Shown: positions 53,013 through 62,358 of the stretch, one piece after another | Numbering within the stretch: the first letter of the stretch is position 1 | How the letters are laid out: the number at the start of each line of letters is the position of its first letter | Source of the DNA: Duganella sp. Root336D2 | GTDB taxonomy: Bacteria > Pseudomonadota > Gammaproteobacteria > Burkholderiales > Burkholderiaceae_D | Direction of reading: 5' to 3' | Assembly (NCBI RefSeq): GCF_001425005.1 | Contig: NZ_LMDB01000038.1 | Location: 76,978 to 140,977 of the forward strand | Length of the DNA stretch: 64,000 nucleotides | Notes under the pieces: generated by a model | Database searches by the model: none | The model's input: the letters and a program-made list of their open reading frames with translations, nothing else | What the model was told of the DNA's origin: nothing | Translations under genes and position numbers: made by a program

Positions 53013-54803
53013 ATGGGTCAATACGTCGCGCCAATCCGTGATATGCAGTTCGTACTGCATGAACTGCTGAAGGTGGAAGAGAAGCTGAAAGAGCTGCCTC
53101 CTCACGCCGAAACCGACGCGGACATCATCAACCAGGTGCTGGAAGAAGGCGCCAAGTTCACCTCCGAAGTGCTGTTCCCGCTGAACCACTCGGGCGACCG
53201 CGAAGGCTGCCACCACGATGCAGCGGCCAAGACTGTGACCACTCCAAAGGGCTTCAAGGAAGCTTACGCTCAGTACGTTGAAGGCGGCTGGGCTGCGCTG
53301 GCTTGCGATCCTGACTTCGGCGGCCAGGGCCTGCCTATCGTCCTGAACAACTCGTTCTACGAGATGCTGAACTCGGCCAACCAGGCATGGACCATGTATC
53401 CAGGCCTGTCGCACGGCGCCTACGAGTGCCTGAAAGAACACGGCACCGACGAACAGAAGAAGACCTACCTGCCTAAGCTGGTTTCCGGCGAGTGGACCGG
53501 CACCATGTGCCTGACCGAGCCACACTGCGGCACCGACCTGGGGATGCTGCGCTCGAAAGCCATCCCTAACGCCGACGGCTCGTGGGACATCACCGGCGCC
53601 AAGATCTTCATCTCGGCCGGCGAACACGATATGGCTGAAAACATCCTGCACCTGGTGCTGGCTCGCGTACCGGACGCACCGGAAGGCTCGAAGGGCATCT
53701 CCCTGTTCCTGGTGCCTAAGTTCATCCCTAACGCGGACGGTTCGATCGGCGAGCGCAACCCGATCTTCTGCGGCGCGATCGAAGAGAAGATGGGCATCCA
53801 CGGCAACTCGACCTGCCAGATGAACCTGGACGGCGCAAAAGGCTGGATCATCGGCCAGCCGAACAAGGGCCTGAACGCGATGTTCGTGTTCATGAACGCT
53901 GCCCGCCTGGGCGTAGGCGTGCAGTCCCTGGGCCTGACCGAAGTGGCTTACCAGAACGCGCTGGTGTACGCAAAAGACCGCCTGCAGATGCGCTCCCTGT
54001 CCGGCGTGAAGAACCCGGAAGGTCCTGCCGACCCGATCATCGTGCACCCTGACGTGCGCCGCATGCTGCTGACCGGCAAAGCCTACGCTGAAGGCGCGCG
54101 TGCTTTCGCTTCCTACGTGGCACTGCAGATCGACCGCGAACTGCACCACCCTGACGCCGATGTGCGCAAGGAAGCCGGCGACGAAGTAGCCCTGCTGACC
54201 CCAATCATCAAGGCCTTCATTACCGACAACGCATGGATCGCCACCTCCGACGCGATGCAGGTGTACGGCGGCCACGGCTACATCTCCGAATGGGGCATGG
54301 AGCAGTACGTGCGCGACGCGCGTATCAACCTGATTTACGAAGGCACCAACACCGTGCAGTCGCTGGACCTGCTGGGCCGTAAGATCCTGATGGACAACGG
54401 CGCCAAGCTGCGCAAGTTCGGCGAGAAAGTGCGCGCCTTCGTGGAAGAAAACGGCACCGACGAAGCGATGTCCGAATTCGTCACCCCGCTGGGCGACCTG
54501 GGCGAGAAGCTGACCAAGCTGACCATGGAAATCGGCATGAAGGCCTTCCAGAACCAGGACGAAGTGGGCGCCGCCGCCGTGCCTTACCTGCGCGTCGCCG
54601 GTCACCTGGTGTACTCCTACTTCTTCGCACAGATGGCGAAGATCGCCCTGGAAAAAGAAGCGTCGGGCGACAAGTTCTACACCTCGAAACTGGCAACCAT
54701 CCGCTTCTACTTCGGCCGCCTGTACCCAGAAACCGCAACCCTGATCCGCCAGGCTCGTTCCGGCGCCGCCAACCTGATGGCCCTGGATGCTGACCTGTTC
54801 TAA
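53013..54803 (+). CDS. Acyl-CoA dehydrogenase with C-terminal extension
   Basis: The 596-residue acyl-CoA dehydrogenase is of the long type: an N-terminal helical domain, FAD-binding middle region (MCLTEPHCGTDLGML and ITGAKIFISAGEHD), the C-terminal helical domain with YEGTNTVQSLDLLG carrying the expected catalytic Glu, and an extra C-terminal domain (about 470-596). This resembles DmdC/AcdA-like enzymes. It performs the first step of fatty acyl-CoA beta-oxidation. A TGGAG ribosome-binding site precedes ATG 53013, and the FadB-like gene starts 13 bases after the stop. Confidence 0.95.
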   Translation: MGQYVAPIRDMQFVLHELLKVEEKLKELPPHAETDADIINQVLEEGAKFTSEVLFPLNHSGDREGCHHDAAAKTVTTPKGFKEAYAQYVEGGWAALACDPDFGGQGLPIVLNNSFYEMLNSANQAWTMYPGLSHGAYECLKEHGTDEQKKTYLPKLVSGEWTGTMCLTEPHCGTDLGMLRSKAIPNADGSWDITGAKIFISAGEHDMAENILHLVLARVPDAPEGSKGISLFLVPKFIPNADGSIGERNPIFCGAIEEKMGIHGNSTCQMNLDGAKGWIIGQPNKGLNAMFVFMNAARLGVGVQSLGLTEVAYQNALVYAKDRLQMRSLSGVKNPEGPADPIIVHPDVRRMLLTGKAYAEGARAFASYVALQIDRELHHPDADVRKEAGDEVALLTPIIKAFITDNAWIATSDAMQVYGGHGYISEWGMEQYVRDARINLIYEGTNTVQSLDLLGRKILMDNGAKLRKFGEKVRAFVEENGTDEAMSEFVTPLGDLGEKLTKLTMEIGMKAFQNQDEVGAAAVPYLRVAGHLVYSYFFAQMAKIALEKEASGDKFYTSKLATIRFYFGRLYPETATLIRQARSGAANLMALDADLF

Positions 54804-54816
54804 TTAAAGGAAAAAC

Positions 54817-57213
54817 ATGAGCAACTTCAACGTGAAAAAAGTAGCGGTACTGGGTGCCGGCGTGATGGGTGCGCAGATCGCTGCCCACTGCGTCAACGCT
54901 AAAGTACCGGTGGTCCTGTTTGACCTGCCAGCCAAAGAAGGCAACAAGAACGGTATCGGCATCAAGGCCATCGAAGGCCTGAAAAAGCTGTCCCCGGCTC
55001 CTTTCGGCGACAAGGCCGACGCGGAACTGGTGCAGATCGCCAACTACGAAGACAACCTGGACCTGCTGGCCGGCTGCGACCTGATCATCGAAGCGATCGC
55101 CGAGCGCATGGACTGGAAGCATGACCTGTACAAGAAGGTCGCTCCGCACATCGCCCAGAACGCGATCTTCGCCTCGAACACCTCCGGCCTGTCGATCAAC
55201 AAGCTGGCCGAAGGCTTCGACGCAGACCTGAAGGCGCGCTTCTGCGGCGTGCACTTCTTCAACCCACCACGCTACATGCACCTGGTGGAACTGATCCCGA
55301 CCACCGACACCAAGCCGGAAATCCTGGACCAGCTGGAAACCTTCATGACTTCCGTGCTGGGCAAGGGCGTGGTCCGTGCCAAGGACACCCCGAACTTCAT
55401 CGCCAACCGCGTTGGCGTGTTCGGCATCCTGGCCATCATCCACGAAGCCGAGCAGTTCGGCCTGTCCGTCGACGTGGTCGACGACCTGACCGGCGCCAAG
55501 CTGGGCCGCGCCAAGTCCGGTACCTTCCGTACCGCCGACGTGGTTGGCCTGGACACCATGGGCCACGTGATCAAGACCATGGAAGACAACCTGCCGAACG
55601 ATCCGTTCGCAGCGCTGTACAAGACTCCTGCCGTGCTGTCCGGCCTGGTCGCCAAGGGCGCCCTGGGCCAGAAGTCCGGCGCCGGCTTCTACAAGAAGGT
55701 CGGCAAGGACATCATGCGCCTGGACGCAGCCACCGGTGAATACGTCGCCGGCGGCAAGAAAGCAGACGACATCATCGCCCGCATCCTGAAAGAAAAGGAT
55801 CCGGTCAAGAAGATGAAGGCGCTGCGCGAATCGACCAACCCGCAAGGCCAGTTCCTGTGGGCGATCTTCCGTGACGCTTTCCATTACATCGCGATCCACC
55901 TGGAATCGATCGCCGACAACGCGCGCGACATCGACTTCGCCATGCGCTGGGGCTTCGGCTGGAACGTCGGCCCGTTCGAAACCTGGCAAGCGGCAGGCTG
56001 GGGCCAGGTTGCACAGTGGGTCAAGGAAGACATCGAAGCCGGCAAGGCGCTGTGCAATGCACCGCTGCCAGCTTGGGTGTTCGAGGGCAAAGTTGGCGAG
56101 CAGGGCGTGCATACCGCTGAAGGCTCGTTCTCGCCAGCGACCAAGTCCTACACGCCACGTTCCGAACTGGCCGTGTACAAGCGCCAGGAATTCCGCGCTC
56201 CGGTAGTGGGCGGCGGCGGCGCCGATCCTAAGACTGCCGGCGTGACCGTGCACGAAGACGAGTCCGTGCGCCTGTGGCACACCGGCGACGACGTCCTGAT
56301 CCTGTCGCTGAAGACCAAGATGCACGTGATCGGCAAAGGCGTGATCAACGGAATCAAGCTGGGCCTGGCCGAAGCTGAAAAGAACTTCAAGGGCATGGTG
56401 ATCTGGAACACCGACGCAGCCGAAGGCGGCGCCTTCTCGGCCGGCGCCGACCTGCAGGAAGCCCTGCCAGCCTTCATGGCCGGCGGCGCGAAAGCGGTCG
56501 ACCCGATCATCAAGGAACTGCAAGACACCTTCATGTCGATGAAATATTCCAACGTGCCAGTGGTGGCGGCTGTTGCCGGTATCGCCCTGGGCGGCGGCTG
56601 CGAGATGATGCTGCACGCATCGAAGCGCGTAGCGGCACTGGAATCCTACATCGGCCTGGTGGAAGTGGGCGTTGGCCTGATCCCTGGCGGTGGCGGCCTG
56701 AAAGAAGCGGCTGTCCGTGCTGCCAAGGAATCCAAGGGCAACGACATCCTGCAATTCCTGAAGACCGGCTTCACCAACGCTGCTACCGCGAACGTCTCCA
56801 AGTCCGCGCTGGAAGCGAAGGCCATGGGCTACCTGAAGGAAGACGACGTGATCGTGTTCAACGCGTATGAACTGCTGCACGTGGCGAAAACCACGGCACG
56901 TGCGATGGCCGATTCCGGCTACCGCGCGCCGATCCAGCGTCCGGTGCCAGTGACCGGCCGTTACGGCTGGGGCACCATCCGCGGCCAGCTGGTCAACATG
57001 CGCGATGGCGGCTTCATCTCCGCCCACGACTACAAGCTGGGCGACATGATCGCCGAGATCGTGTCCGGCGGCGACATCGACCAGGGCAGCGTAGTGAGCG
57101 AGCAGTGGCTGCTGGATATGGAACGCAAGGCCTTCCTGGAATTGCTGAACCATCCTAAGTCGCAAGAGCGCATCATGGGCATGCTGCAGACCGGTAAGCC
57201 GGTACGCAACTAA
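54817..57213 (+). CDS. Bifunctional 3-hydroxyacyl-CoA dehydrogenase/enoyl-CoA hydratase (HCDH first, FadN-like)
   Basis: The 798-residue protein starts with the NAD-binding 3-hydroxyacyl-CoA dehydrogenase domain (VLGAGVMGAQIAAHCVN). The dehydrogenase C-terminal domain (about 190-400) follows, and an enoyl-CoA hydratase domain (AGIALGGGCEMMLHASK, then GLIPGGGGLKE) lies at the C-terminus. This order is the reverse of E. coli FadB and like FadN-type proteins. It performs two central steps of beta-oxidation. It sits between the acyl-CoA dehydrogenase and a thioesterase gene. Confidence 0.94.
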   Translation: MSNFNVKKVAVLGAGVMGAQIAAHCVNAKVPVVLFDLPAKEGNKNGIGIKAIEGLKKLSPAPFGDKADAELVQIANYEDNLDLLAGCDLIIEAIAERMDWKHDLYKKVAPHIAQNAIFASNTSGLSINKLAEGFDADLKARFCGVHFFNPPRYMHLVELIPTTDTKPEILDQLETFMTSVLGKGVVRAKDTPNFIANRVGVFGILAIIHEAEQFGLSVDVVDDLTGAKLGRAKSGTFRTADVVGLDTMGHVIKTMEDNLPNDPFAALYKTPAVLSGLVAKGALGQKSGAGFYKKVGKDIMRLDAATGEYVAGGKKADDIIARILKEKDPVKKMKALRESTNPQGQFLWAIFRDAFHYIAIHLESIADNARDIDFAMRWGFGWNVGPFETWQAAGWGQVAQWVKEDIEAGKALCNAPLPAWVFEGKVGEQGVHTAEGSFSPATKSYTPRSELAVYKRQEFRAPVVGGGGADPKTAGVTVHEDESVRLWHTGDDVLILSLKTKMHVIGKGVINGIKLGLAEAEKNFKGMVIWNTDAAEGGAFSAGADLQEALPAFMAGGAKAVDPIIKELQDTFMSMKYSNVPVVAAVAGIALGGGCEMMLHASKRVAALESYIGLVEVGVGLIPGGGGLKEAAVRAAKESKGNDILQFLKTGFTNAATANVSKSALEAKAMGYLKEDDVIVFNAYELLHVAKTTARAMADSGYRAPIQRPVPVTGRYGWGTIRGQLVNMRDGGFISAHDYKLGDMIAEIVSGGDIDQGSVVSEQWLLDMERKAFLELLNHPKSQERIMGMLQTGKPVRN

Positions 57214-57219
57214 GAGCAA

Positions 57220-57717
57220 ATGTCCATCCTGTCGCTGGCCTTTAAACTTTTACTTCGAGTGAAACCTGGCATGGTCTATGAGCAAATCAAGAAGCACATG
57301 ACGGAGTCGCTGCCGTTTGTGCGCCTGCTCGGCATCCGCATCGACAGCATCGGCCCGGGAATGGCCGAAGTGTCGATGCCGGACGACGGCAAGCTGCATA
57401 ACCACCTCGGCACGCCGCATGCAGGTGCGATCTTCACGCTGGCCGAAACGGCCTCCGGCGCAGCCATGGCAGGCGGCTTTGCCGACCTGATCATGGACAT
57501 GCGCCCGGTCGCCAAGGAGTCGCGCATCCAGTACCAGAAAGTGGCCAAGGGCGCGACGCGCGCCTCCGGCAAGGTACCGGGCGACCTCGCCGCGATCCGC
57601 GCACAGCTGAAGGATGAAGGAAAAGTAGCGTTCCCGGTCAACGTCGACATCTTCGACGAACACGGCACGCTGTCAGCACAAGTACAGGTGGACTGGTACC
57701 TCTCCGCCAAACGCTAA
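57220..57717 (+). CDS. DUF4442/PaaI-like hotdog thioesterase
   Basis: The 165-residue protein has a hotdog-fold pattern: MAEVSMPDDGKLHNHLGTPH, then AGAIFTLAETASGAAMAGG, and RIQYQKVAKGATRASGKV. The HxGAIFTLAE element is the thioesterase core of the DUF4442/PaaI group. It probably hydrolyses acyl-CoA intermediates in the cluster. It lies 6 bases after the FadB-like stop and 27 bases before the thiolase. Confidence 0.87.
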   Translation: MSILSLAFKLLLRVKPGMVYEQIKKHMTESLPFVRLLGIRIDSIGPGMAEVSMPDDGKLHNHLGTPHAGAIFTLAETASGAAMAGGFADLIMDMRPVAKESRIQYQKVAKGATRASGKVPGDLAAIRAQLKDEGKVAFPVNVDIFDEHGTLSAQVQVDWYLSAKR

Positions 57718-57744
57718 CGAATACAGATACTGGAAAGCTTAAAA

Positions 57745-58941
57745 ATGAGCAAACAACTCCAAGACGCATACATCGTCGCCGCTACCCGCACCCCGATCGG
57801 TAAAGCACCGCGCGGTATGTTCAGTAAGACCCGCCCGGACGACCTGCTGGTCGCCGCCATCAAGGGCGCCATGGCCGCCGTGCCTGGCCTGGACCCGGCC
57901 CTGATCGTCGACGCGATCATCGGCTGCTCCTTCCCGGAAGCGGAACAGGGCTTCAATATCGCCCGTAACTCCGTGGTGCTGGCAGGCCTGCCGAACACCG
58001 TGGGCGGCGTGACCATCAACCGTTACTGCGCCTCGGGCATCACCGCCCTGGCCATGGCTGCCGACCGCATCCGCGTTGGCGAAGCCGACGTGATGATCGC
58101 CGGCGGCGTGGAATCGATGTCGATGGTGCCGATGATGGGCCACCATCCGTCGATCAACATGGACACCTTCAAGGACGAGAACGTGGGCCTGGCCTACGGC
58201 ATGGGCCTGACCGCCGAGAAAGTGGCGCAGCAGTGGAAGATCTCCCGCGAAGACCAGGACGCCTTCGGCCTGGAATCGCACCGCAAGGCGATCGCCGCCC
58301 AGCAAGCCGGCTTCTTCAAGGACGAGACCACCCCGGTCGAGATCATCACCCGCACCCCTGACCTGCGCACCGGCGAGATCAAGGTTGGCAAGCGCACCGT
58401 GGATACCGACGAAGGCGCACGCGCCGACGCCTCCATGGAAGGCATGGCCAAGCTGAAGCCAGTGTTCGCCGCCAAGGGCACCGTGACCGCCGCGACCTCC
58501 TCGCAGATGTCCGACGGCGCCGGCGCGTTGATCGTGGTCTCCGAGAAGATCCTGAAAGAACACAACCTGACCCCGCTGGCCAAGTTCTCCTCGTTCGCCG
58601 TGCGCGGCGTACCACCGGAAATCATGGGTATCGGTCCTAAGGTTGCCATCCCAGCCGCTTGCGCCGCTGCCGGCATCACCCAGGACCAGCTGGACTGGAT
58701 CGAACTGAACGAGGCTTTCGCAGCACAGGCCCTGGCCGTGATCCGCGACCTGAACCTGGACACCAGCAAAGTGAACCCGATGGGTGGCGCAATCGCCCTG
58801 GGCCACCCACTGGGCGCCACCGGTGCTATCCGCGCCGCGACCGTGGTGCATGCACTGCGCCGCAACCAGCTGAAATACGGCATGGTCACGATGTGCGTGG
58901 GCGCCGGGATGGGCGCAGCAGGCATCATCGAGCGCGTATAA
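57745..58941 (+). CDS. Acetyl-CoA C-acyltransferase (thiolase, FadA-like)
   Basis: The 398-residue thiolase has the nucleophilic Cys in INRYCASGITALAMA (about residue 95), the GGVESMSMVPM region, the base His in AIALGHPLGATGA and the C-terminal CVGAGMGAAGI with its acid/base Cys. It cleaves 3-ketoacyl-CoA to acetyl-CoA and a shortened acyl-CoA, completing the cycle of the cluster. A terminator follows, so the next gene may be separate or attenuated. Confidence 0.95.
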   Translation: MSKQLQDAYIVAATRTPIGKAPRGMFSKTRPDDLLVAAIKGAMAAVPGLDPALIVDAIIGCSFPEAEQGFNIARNSVVLAGLPNTVGGVTINRYCASGITALAMAADRIRVGEADVMIAGGVESMSMVPMMGHHPSINMDTFKDENVGLAYGMGLTAEKVAQQWKISREDQDAFGLESHRKAIAAQQAGFFKDETTPVEIITRTPDLRTGEIKVGKRTVDTDEGARADASMEGMAKLKPVFAAKGTVTAATSSQMSDGAGALIVVSEKILKEHNLTPLAKFSSFAVRGVPPEIMGIGPKVAIPAACAAAGITQDQLDWIELNEAFAAQALAVIRDLNLDTSKVNPMGGAIALGHPLGATGAIRAATVVHALRRNQLKYGMVTMCVGAGMGAAGIIERV

Positions 58942-58970
58942 TCCGCGCGACGACGCGATAACGCATTAGC

Positions 58971-58997
58971 AAGGCGGGTCGGATGGCCCGCCTTTTT
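58971..58997 (+). terminator. Rho-independent terminator after the thiolase gene
   Basis: AGGCGGG and CCCGCCT pair across an 8-base loop and run into TTTTT. It separates the thiolase from the following hydratase/isomerase gene. Confidence 0.85.
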
Positions 58998-59022
58998 CAT
59001 ATCCACAGTCCTGTGAGCAGCA

Positions 59023-59049
59023 GGTGTCTGACCCTGCGGGTCTGACACC
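59023..59049. repeat. GGTGTCTG-family palindrome in the hydratase leader
   Basis: GGTGTCTGACCC (59023-59034) and GGGTCTGACACC (59038-59049) form a hairpin with one internal mismatch and a 3-base loop. It matches the inner part of the repeat at 40167-40219 and is followed by GGTTTACCGG. It sits between the thiolase terminator and the downstream ribosome-binding site. Confidence 0.8.
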
Positions 59050-59083
59050 GGTTTACCGGTTCAAAGAACGGAGACAAACGAAA

Positions 59084-59860
59084 ATGGCAATCCAGACCAG
59101 CAAAGCCAACGGCATCCTGACCATCGAATTCGACCGCCTGGACCGCAAGAACGCGATCACCTCCGCCATGTACCAGACCATGGCCGACACCATCAACGCC
59201 GCCGAAACCGACGCTGAAGTGCGCGCCATCCTGTTCACCGGCAAGCCGGAGATTTTCACCGCCGGTAACGACCTGGTCGACTTCGCCATGACCACCACCG
59301 CCAACGACGGCGTGGCATTCTCCGACCGGCCGGTAATCCAGTTCATGAAGGCCCTGTTCAACAGCACCAAGCCAGTCGTGGCAGCCGTGAACGGCGCCGC
59401 CATCGGCATCGGCACCACCATGCTGATGCACTGCGACCTGGTGTACGCCGCCGACAACGCGAAGTTCTCGGTGCCTTTCGCGGCACTGGGCCTGTGTCCT
59501 GAATTCGGCTCCAGCATGCTGCTGCCGGCCAATGGCGGCCATGCCCGCGCGGCGGAAAAGCTGATGCTGGGCGAACCGTTCAGCGCGCAGGAAGCCTACG
59601 ACATGGGCCTGATCTCCAAGCTGCTGCCGGCCGACCAGGTTCTGGCCCACGCCCAGGCGCAAGCAGCCAAGCTGGTCGCCCTGCCGGCGGAGTCGATCCG
59701 CCAGACCAAACGCCTGATGAAGGCCGGCCGCGAAGCGCTGAAAGCCCACATCGACTTGGAAAGCGCGCAATTCGGCTCGATGCTGACCGGCGCCGAAGCG
59801 AAGGAAGCCTTCACCGCCTTCTTCGAAAAGCGTAAGCCGGACTTCTCCAAGTTCGCCTGA
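59084..59860 (+). CDS. Enoyl-CoA hydratase/isomerase family protein
   Basis: ATG 59084 is preceded by GGAGAC; the open frame upstream to 59024 crosses the palindrome. The 258-residue crotonase has FTAGNDLVDFA (oxyanion hole), NGAAIGIGTTMLMHCD and GLCPEFGSSMLLP, where the Glu lies in the position typical of delta3,delta2-enoyl-CoA isomerases (PaaG/ECI type) rather than a two-Glu hydratase. The role may therefore be isomerisation of unsaturated intermediates for the cluster; hydratase activity is not excluded. Confidence 0.88.
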   Translation: MAIQTSKANGILTIEFDRLDRKNAITSAMYQTMADTINAAETDAEVRAILFTGKPEIFTAGNDLVDFAMTTTANDGVAFSDRPVIQFMKALFNSTKPVVAAVNGAAIGIGTTMLMHCDLVYAADNAKFSVPFAALGLCPEFGSSMLLPANGGHARAAEKLMLGEPFSAQEAYDMGLISKLLPADQVLAHAQAQAAKLVALPAESIRQTKRLMKAGREALKAHIDLESAQFGSMLTGAEAKEAFTAFFEKRKPDFSKFA

Positions 59861-59868
59861 CGCGAAGC

Positions 59869-60738
59869 ATGCAAGCGATTCCTGCTCTGGCCTGGCTGCC
59901 GTTTTGTTTGCTGGGCCTTTCGATTGCTGGCACGGGCCTGGCAGCGGCGAACGATGAACGGCCAGCCTTCCTGCGGCACCTCTGGCTCGTCCTGCTCGGA
60001 CTGGCGACTGGCGCCGGCCTGGCGGCAGGGGTGCTGCACCCCGTCGTGCTGGCCAGTATCTGCGCCTTACTGGCTTTCGCATGGTTGGCGAGCCGCCACG
60101 GCAAGCCCGCTGTGCGGGTGCTGTTCACGCTATTGACGCTGCTGCTGGCCCTTGCGCTCGCAGTGCATGCGGTTCCTGGCTTCGACAATCCCTTGTTGTT
60201 GAAGGATGTGCAGCTGTCAGCTGCTTCGGCGCCGTACACCATGTATGCGAACTTCGATAAGGGGGTGGTCGGGGTAGTGCTGCTGGTGTTCTTCTGCCAC
60301 CGTGCCAGTTCCTTGCGGGATTTTGGCGCCGCATTGAGATCGCAGGGTATTGTGCTGGCAGCGCTCCTGGTGGCGGTGCTGGGCGCGAGCTGGGCAATTG
60401 GATTCGTGCATCCCGACTTCAAACTTTCGCCATTCCTGCCGCTGTTCGCCGTCGTCAACCTGCTGTTTGTCTGCGTGGCGGAGGAGGCCTTCTTCCGTGG
60501 CGTCATCCAGGGGCAGCTTGCGCGCTACGGCAACACTTTAGCCGTAGCGGTTTCGGGCTTGTTGTTCGGTGCCGCGCACCTGGGCGGTGGTTGGCAGATT
60601 GGCGTGCTCGCCAGCCTGGCCGGCGTGGGATACGGGCTGTTGTATGCCAGGACGCGGCGCATCGAGATTCCGATCGCCGCCCACTTCCTGCTTAACCTGG
60701 CACATTTCATCGCGTTTACCTATCCGCGTGGCGGCTGA
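59869..60738 (+). CDS. CPBP-family intramembrane metalloprotease
   Basis: The 289-residue protein has about eight membrane helices. Its CPBP/Abi motifs are EEAFFRGVIQGQLAR (EExxxR), LLFGAAHLGGG (FxxxH) and HFLLNLAHFIAF (HxxxN), which line the glutamate/histidine active site of the Rce1-like family. The substrates of bacterial members are mostly unknown. It follows the hydratase gene by 8 bases, so it may be co-transcribed. Confidence 0.9.
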   Translation: MQAIPALAWLPFCLLGLSIAGTGLAAANDERPAFLRHLWLVLLGLATGAGLAAGVLHPVVLASICALLAFAWLASRHGKPAVRVLFTLLTLLLALALAVHAVPGFDNPLLLKDVQLSAASAPYTMYANFDKGVVGVVLLVFFCHRASSLRDFGAALRSQGIVLAALLVAVLGASWAIGFVHPDFKLSPFLPLFAVVNLLFVCVAEEAFFRGVIQGQLARYGNTLAVAVSGLLFGAAHLGGGWQIGVLASLAGVGYGLLYARTRRIEIPIAAHFLLNLAHFIAFTYPRGG

Positions 60739-60747
60739 ATGCGGGCT

Positions 60748-61530
60748 TCAAATCTCGACGATGCAGTTCGGATTGAAGCTTTCGTTCTCACCACTTCCGC
60801 TCTTTGACATATATCCAAACGGGTTGCACACAACTCGGCAAGGCCCGATTTCGTAGTCAAATGATTCGTGCATGTGGCCATGCACCCAAAGATCCGCCTT
60901 GGCCGCTACCTCGTCCAGGTTCGAGGCATAGGCGGATGAAGTCAGGTCGTTCGCATACTGGCTCGGAACCGAGCGCATGGAAGGCGCCATGTGGGTTACG
61001 ACGACGGTTTTACCGCCGTGGGGATCAGCCAGCTTAGTGCTGATCCAGGACTTGTGCTGCTCATGGAACAAGGCAGTATCCTTGGTGCGCAGCCTGCCGT
61101 AGTTCTTGCTGGCGAGCCGTATGCGGCGGTAGTCAGACATGACCTCTTCCGCCCTGGTCATGGCGAAGTATCGCCGGTCATCTCCAAACAGCTTGAAGTC
61201 GGTCCATAACGCAGCACCCAGGAAGCGCACGCCTCCTATGACATGCTCATCGCAATTCAGGAACTTCACATTCTGCGTCGCGGCACTGGCGGCACGTATC
61301 TTTTCGATCTCGCTATCCAGGTTGTGGCCGTAACCTTCATGGTTGCCGTGCACGTAGATGACCGGGATACCTGCAAAGGCAGCTTCGGCCCACTGCACGG
61401 ACCGCACGCCGCTGGTATCGATATCCCCAGCCAGGACAACGACGTCCGGCGACGAAGCGGCGATGTCAAACGAAACCTGGTGCTTATTCCAGAATTCGCG
61501 ATGGAGGTCGGAGAGAATCAGTAAGCGCAT
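60748..61530 (-). CDS. Calcineurin-like metallophosphoesterase
   Basis: The 260-residue protein has the metallophosphoesterase motifs ILSDLHREF (DxH), VVLAGDID (GDxx), VHGNHEGYG (GNHE), VVTHMAPS and HGHMHE (GHxH). These bind two metal ions. No signal peptide is visible, so it is probably cytoplasmic. The phosphorylated substrate is unknown. It converges with the CPBP gene and lies just downstream of the SDR gene. Confidence 0.92.
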   Translation of the reverse strand: MRLLILSDLHREFWNKHQVSFDIAASSPDVVVLAGDIDTSGVRSVQWAEAAFAGIPVIYVHGNHEGYGHNLDSEIEKIRAASAATQNVKFLNCDEHVIGGVRFLGAALWTDFKLFGDDRRYFAMTRAEEVMSDYRRIRLASKNYGRLRTKDTALFHEQHKSWISTKLADPHGGKTVVVTHMAPSMRSVPSQYANDLTSSAYASNLDEVAAKADLWVHGHMHESFDYEIGPCRVVCNPFGYMSKSGSGENESFNPNCIVEI

Positions 61531-61537
61531 GTCCTGA

Positions 61538-62248
61538 TCATATCAGGCGGCCCCCGCCATCGATATGCAGCACCTCTCCGTTGATGTAGGTATTGGTCAT
61601 CATGAACAGGATGGCGGCGCCAATTTCTTCCGCCTGTCCCACGCGTCCGACGGGAAGGCTTTCGGCAACCTGCTGAAGGAATGCTTTGCTGGTTTCACCC
61701 AGTACATCGAACAGTGGCGTGTCGGTGAAGCCTGGTGCAACCACGTTGACGCGAATGGGTTTCAGCTCTTGCGCGAGTGCGCCTGCAAGCGCTTCGACGC
61801 CTCGAACCGCAGCCGAAATCACCGCAACGCCGTTGCCGGTCGGGCGATCCGACAACTGGCCACCCGTCAGGATGATGGAACCTCGATTGGAAAACAAGGG
61901 CAGTGCTGCCTTGATCGCATACAGGGGCCCGGCGATACGTTCGTCCAGTGCGTGCAGCAAGACATCCGGATCGCAGTCGGCAACGCGGCCGGCATTAAAG
62001 GTGCCGGCGGTGACCACCAGGTGATCCACGCGTTCCAAGCCGGCGAATACTGCCTCGACTTCCGCACGGTCCGTAATGTCCGCCACGACGACACGCGCGC
62101 CTCCCAGCGAGTCTGCCGCCTGGTTCAGTTTTGCGCGGTTGCGGCCGACCAAAGTCAGTTCGGCGCCCAGGCTCCTGGCTTGGACGGCGGCGGCCAGGCC
62201 GATCCCGCTGCTGCCGCCGAAGATGACTACGTGTTGACTGTCGAGCAT
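61538..62248 (-). CDS. SDR-fold protein lacking the canonical YxxxK motif
   Basis: The 236-residue Rossmann protein has the cofactor motif GGSSGIGLA, VVADITD and TAGTFNAG, and a C-terminal VNVVAPGFTDTPLF and INGEVLHIDGGG. Where classical SDRs have YxxxK, this protein reads GNGVAVISAAVRGVEAL, without the catalytic Tyr and Lys. It belongs to the divergent SDR subgroup with altered or unknown chemistry. It is divergent from a LysR gene with which it shares a control region. Confidence 0.85.
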   Translation of the reverse strand: MLDSQHVVIFGGSSGIGLAAAVQARSLGAELTLVGRNRAKLNQAADSLGGARVVVADITDRAEVEAVFAGLERVDHLVVTAGTFNAGRVADCDPDVLLHALDERIAGPLYAIKAALPLFSNRGSIILTGGQLSDRPTGNGVAVISAAVRGVEALAGALAQELKPIRVNVVAPGFTDTPLFDVLGETSKAFLQQVAESLPVGRVGQAEEIGAAILFMMTNTYINGEVLHIDGGGRLI

Positions 62249-62332
62249 ATCGTTCTTCCAGTTGAAGTTGAGTTGCGACGCAGTGTATGCTCTTCAAAAA
62301 GCGTTGGGTACGCTGTCAAATCGAATGGGTGC

Positions 62333-62349
62333 CATTCCAAAATGGAATG
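62333..62349. promoter_or_regulatory. LysR-type operator candidate
   Basis: CATTCCA-AAA-TGGAATG is a perfect 7-bp-arm palindrome with the T-N11-A form expected of LysR-family sites. It lies in the SDR/LysR divergent region, 10 bases before the chosen LysR start, fitting autoregulation. Confidence 0.5.
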
Positions 62350-62358
62350 CTGAGGGCA

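Noticed and set aside
54481-57219. 912-codon antisense open frame opposite the FadB-like gene
   Set aside because: It is a shadow frame of a highly GC3-biased coding gene; no domains or signals.
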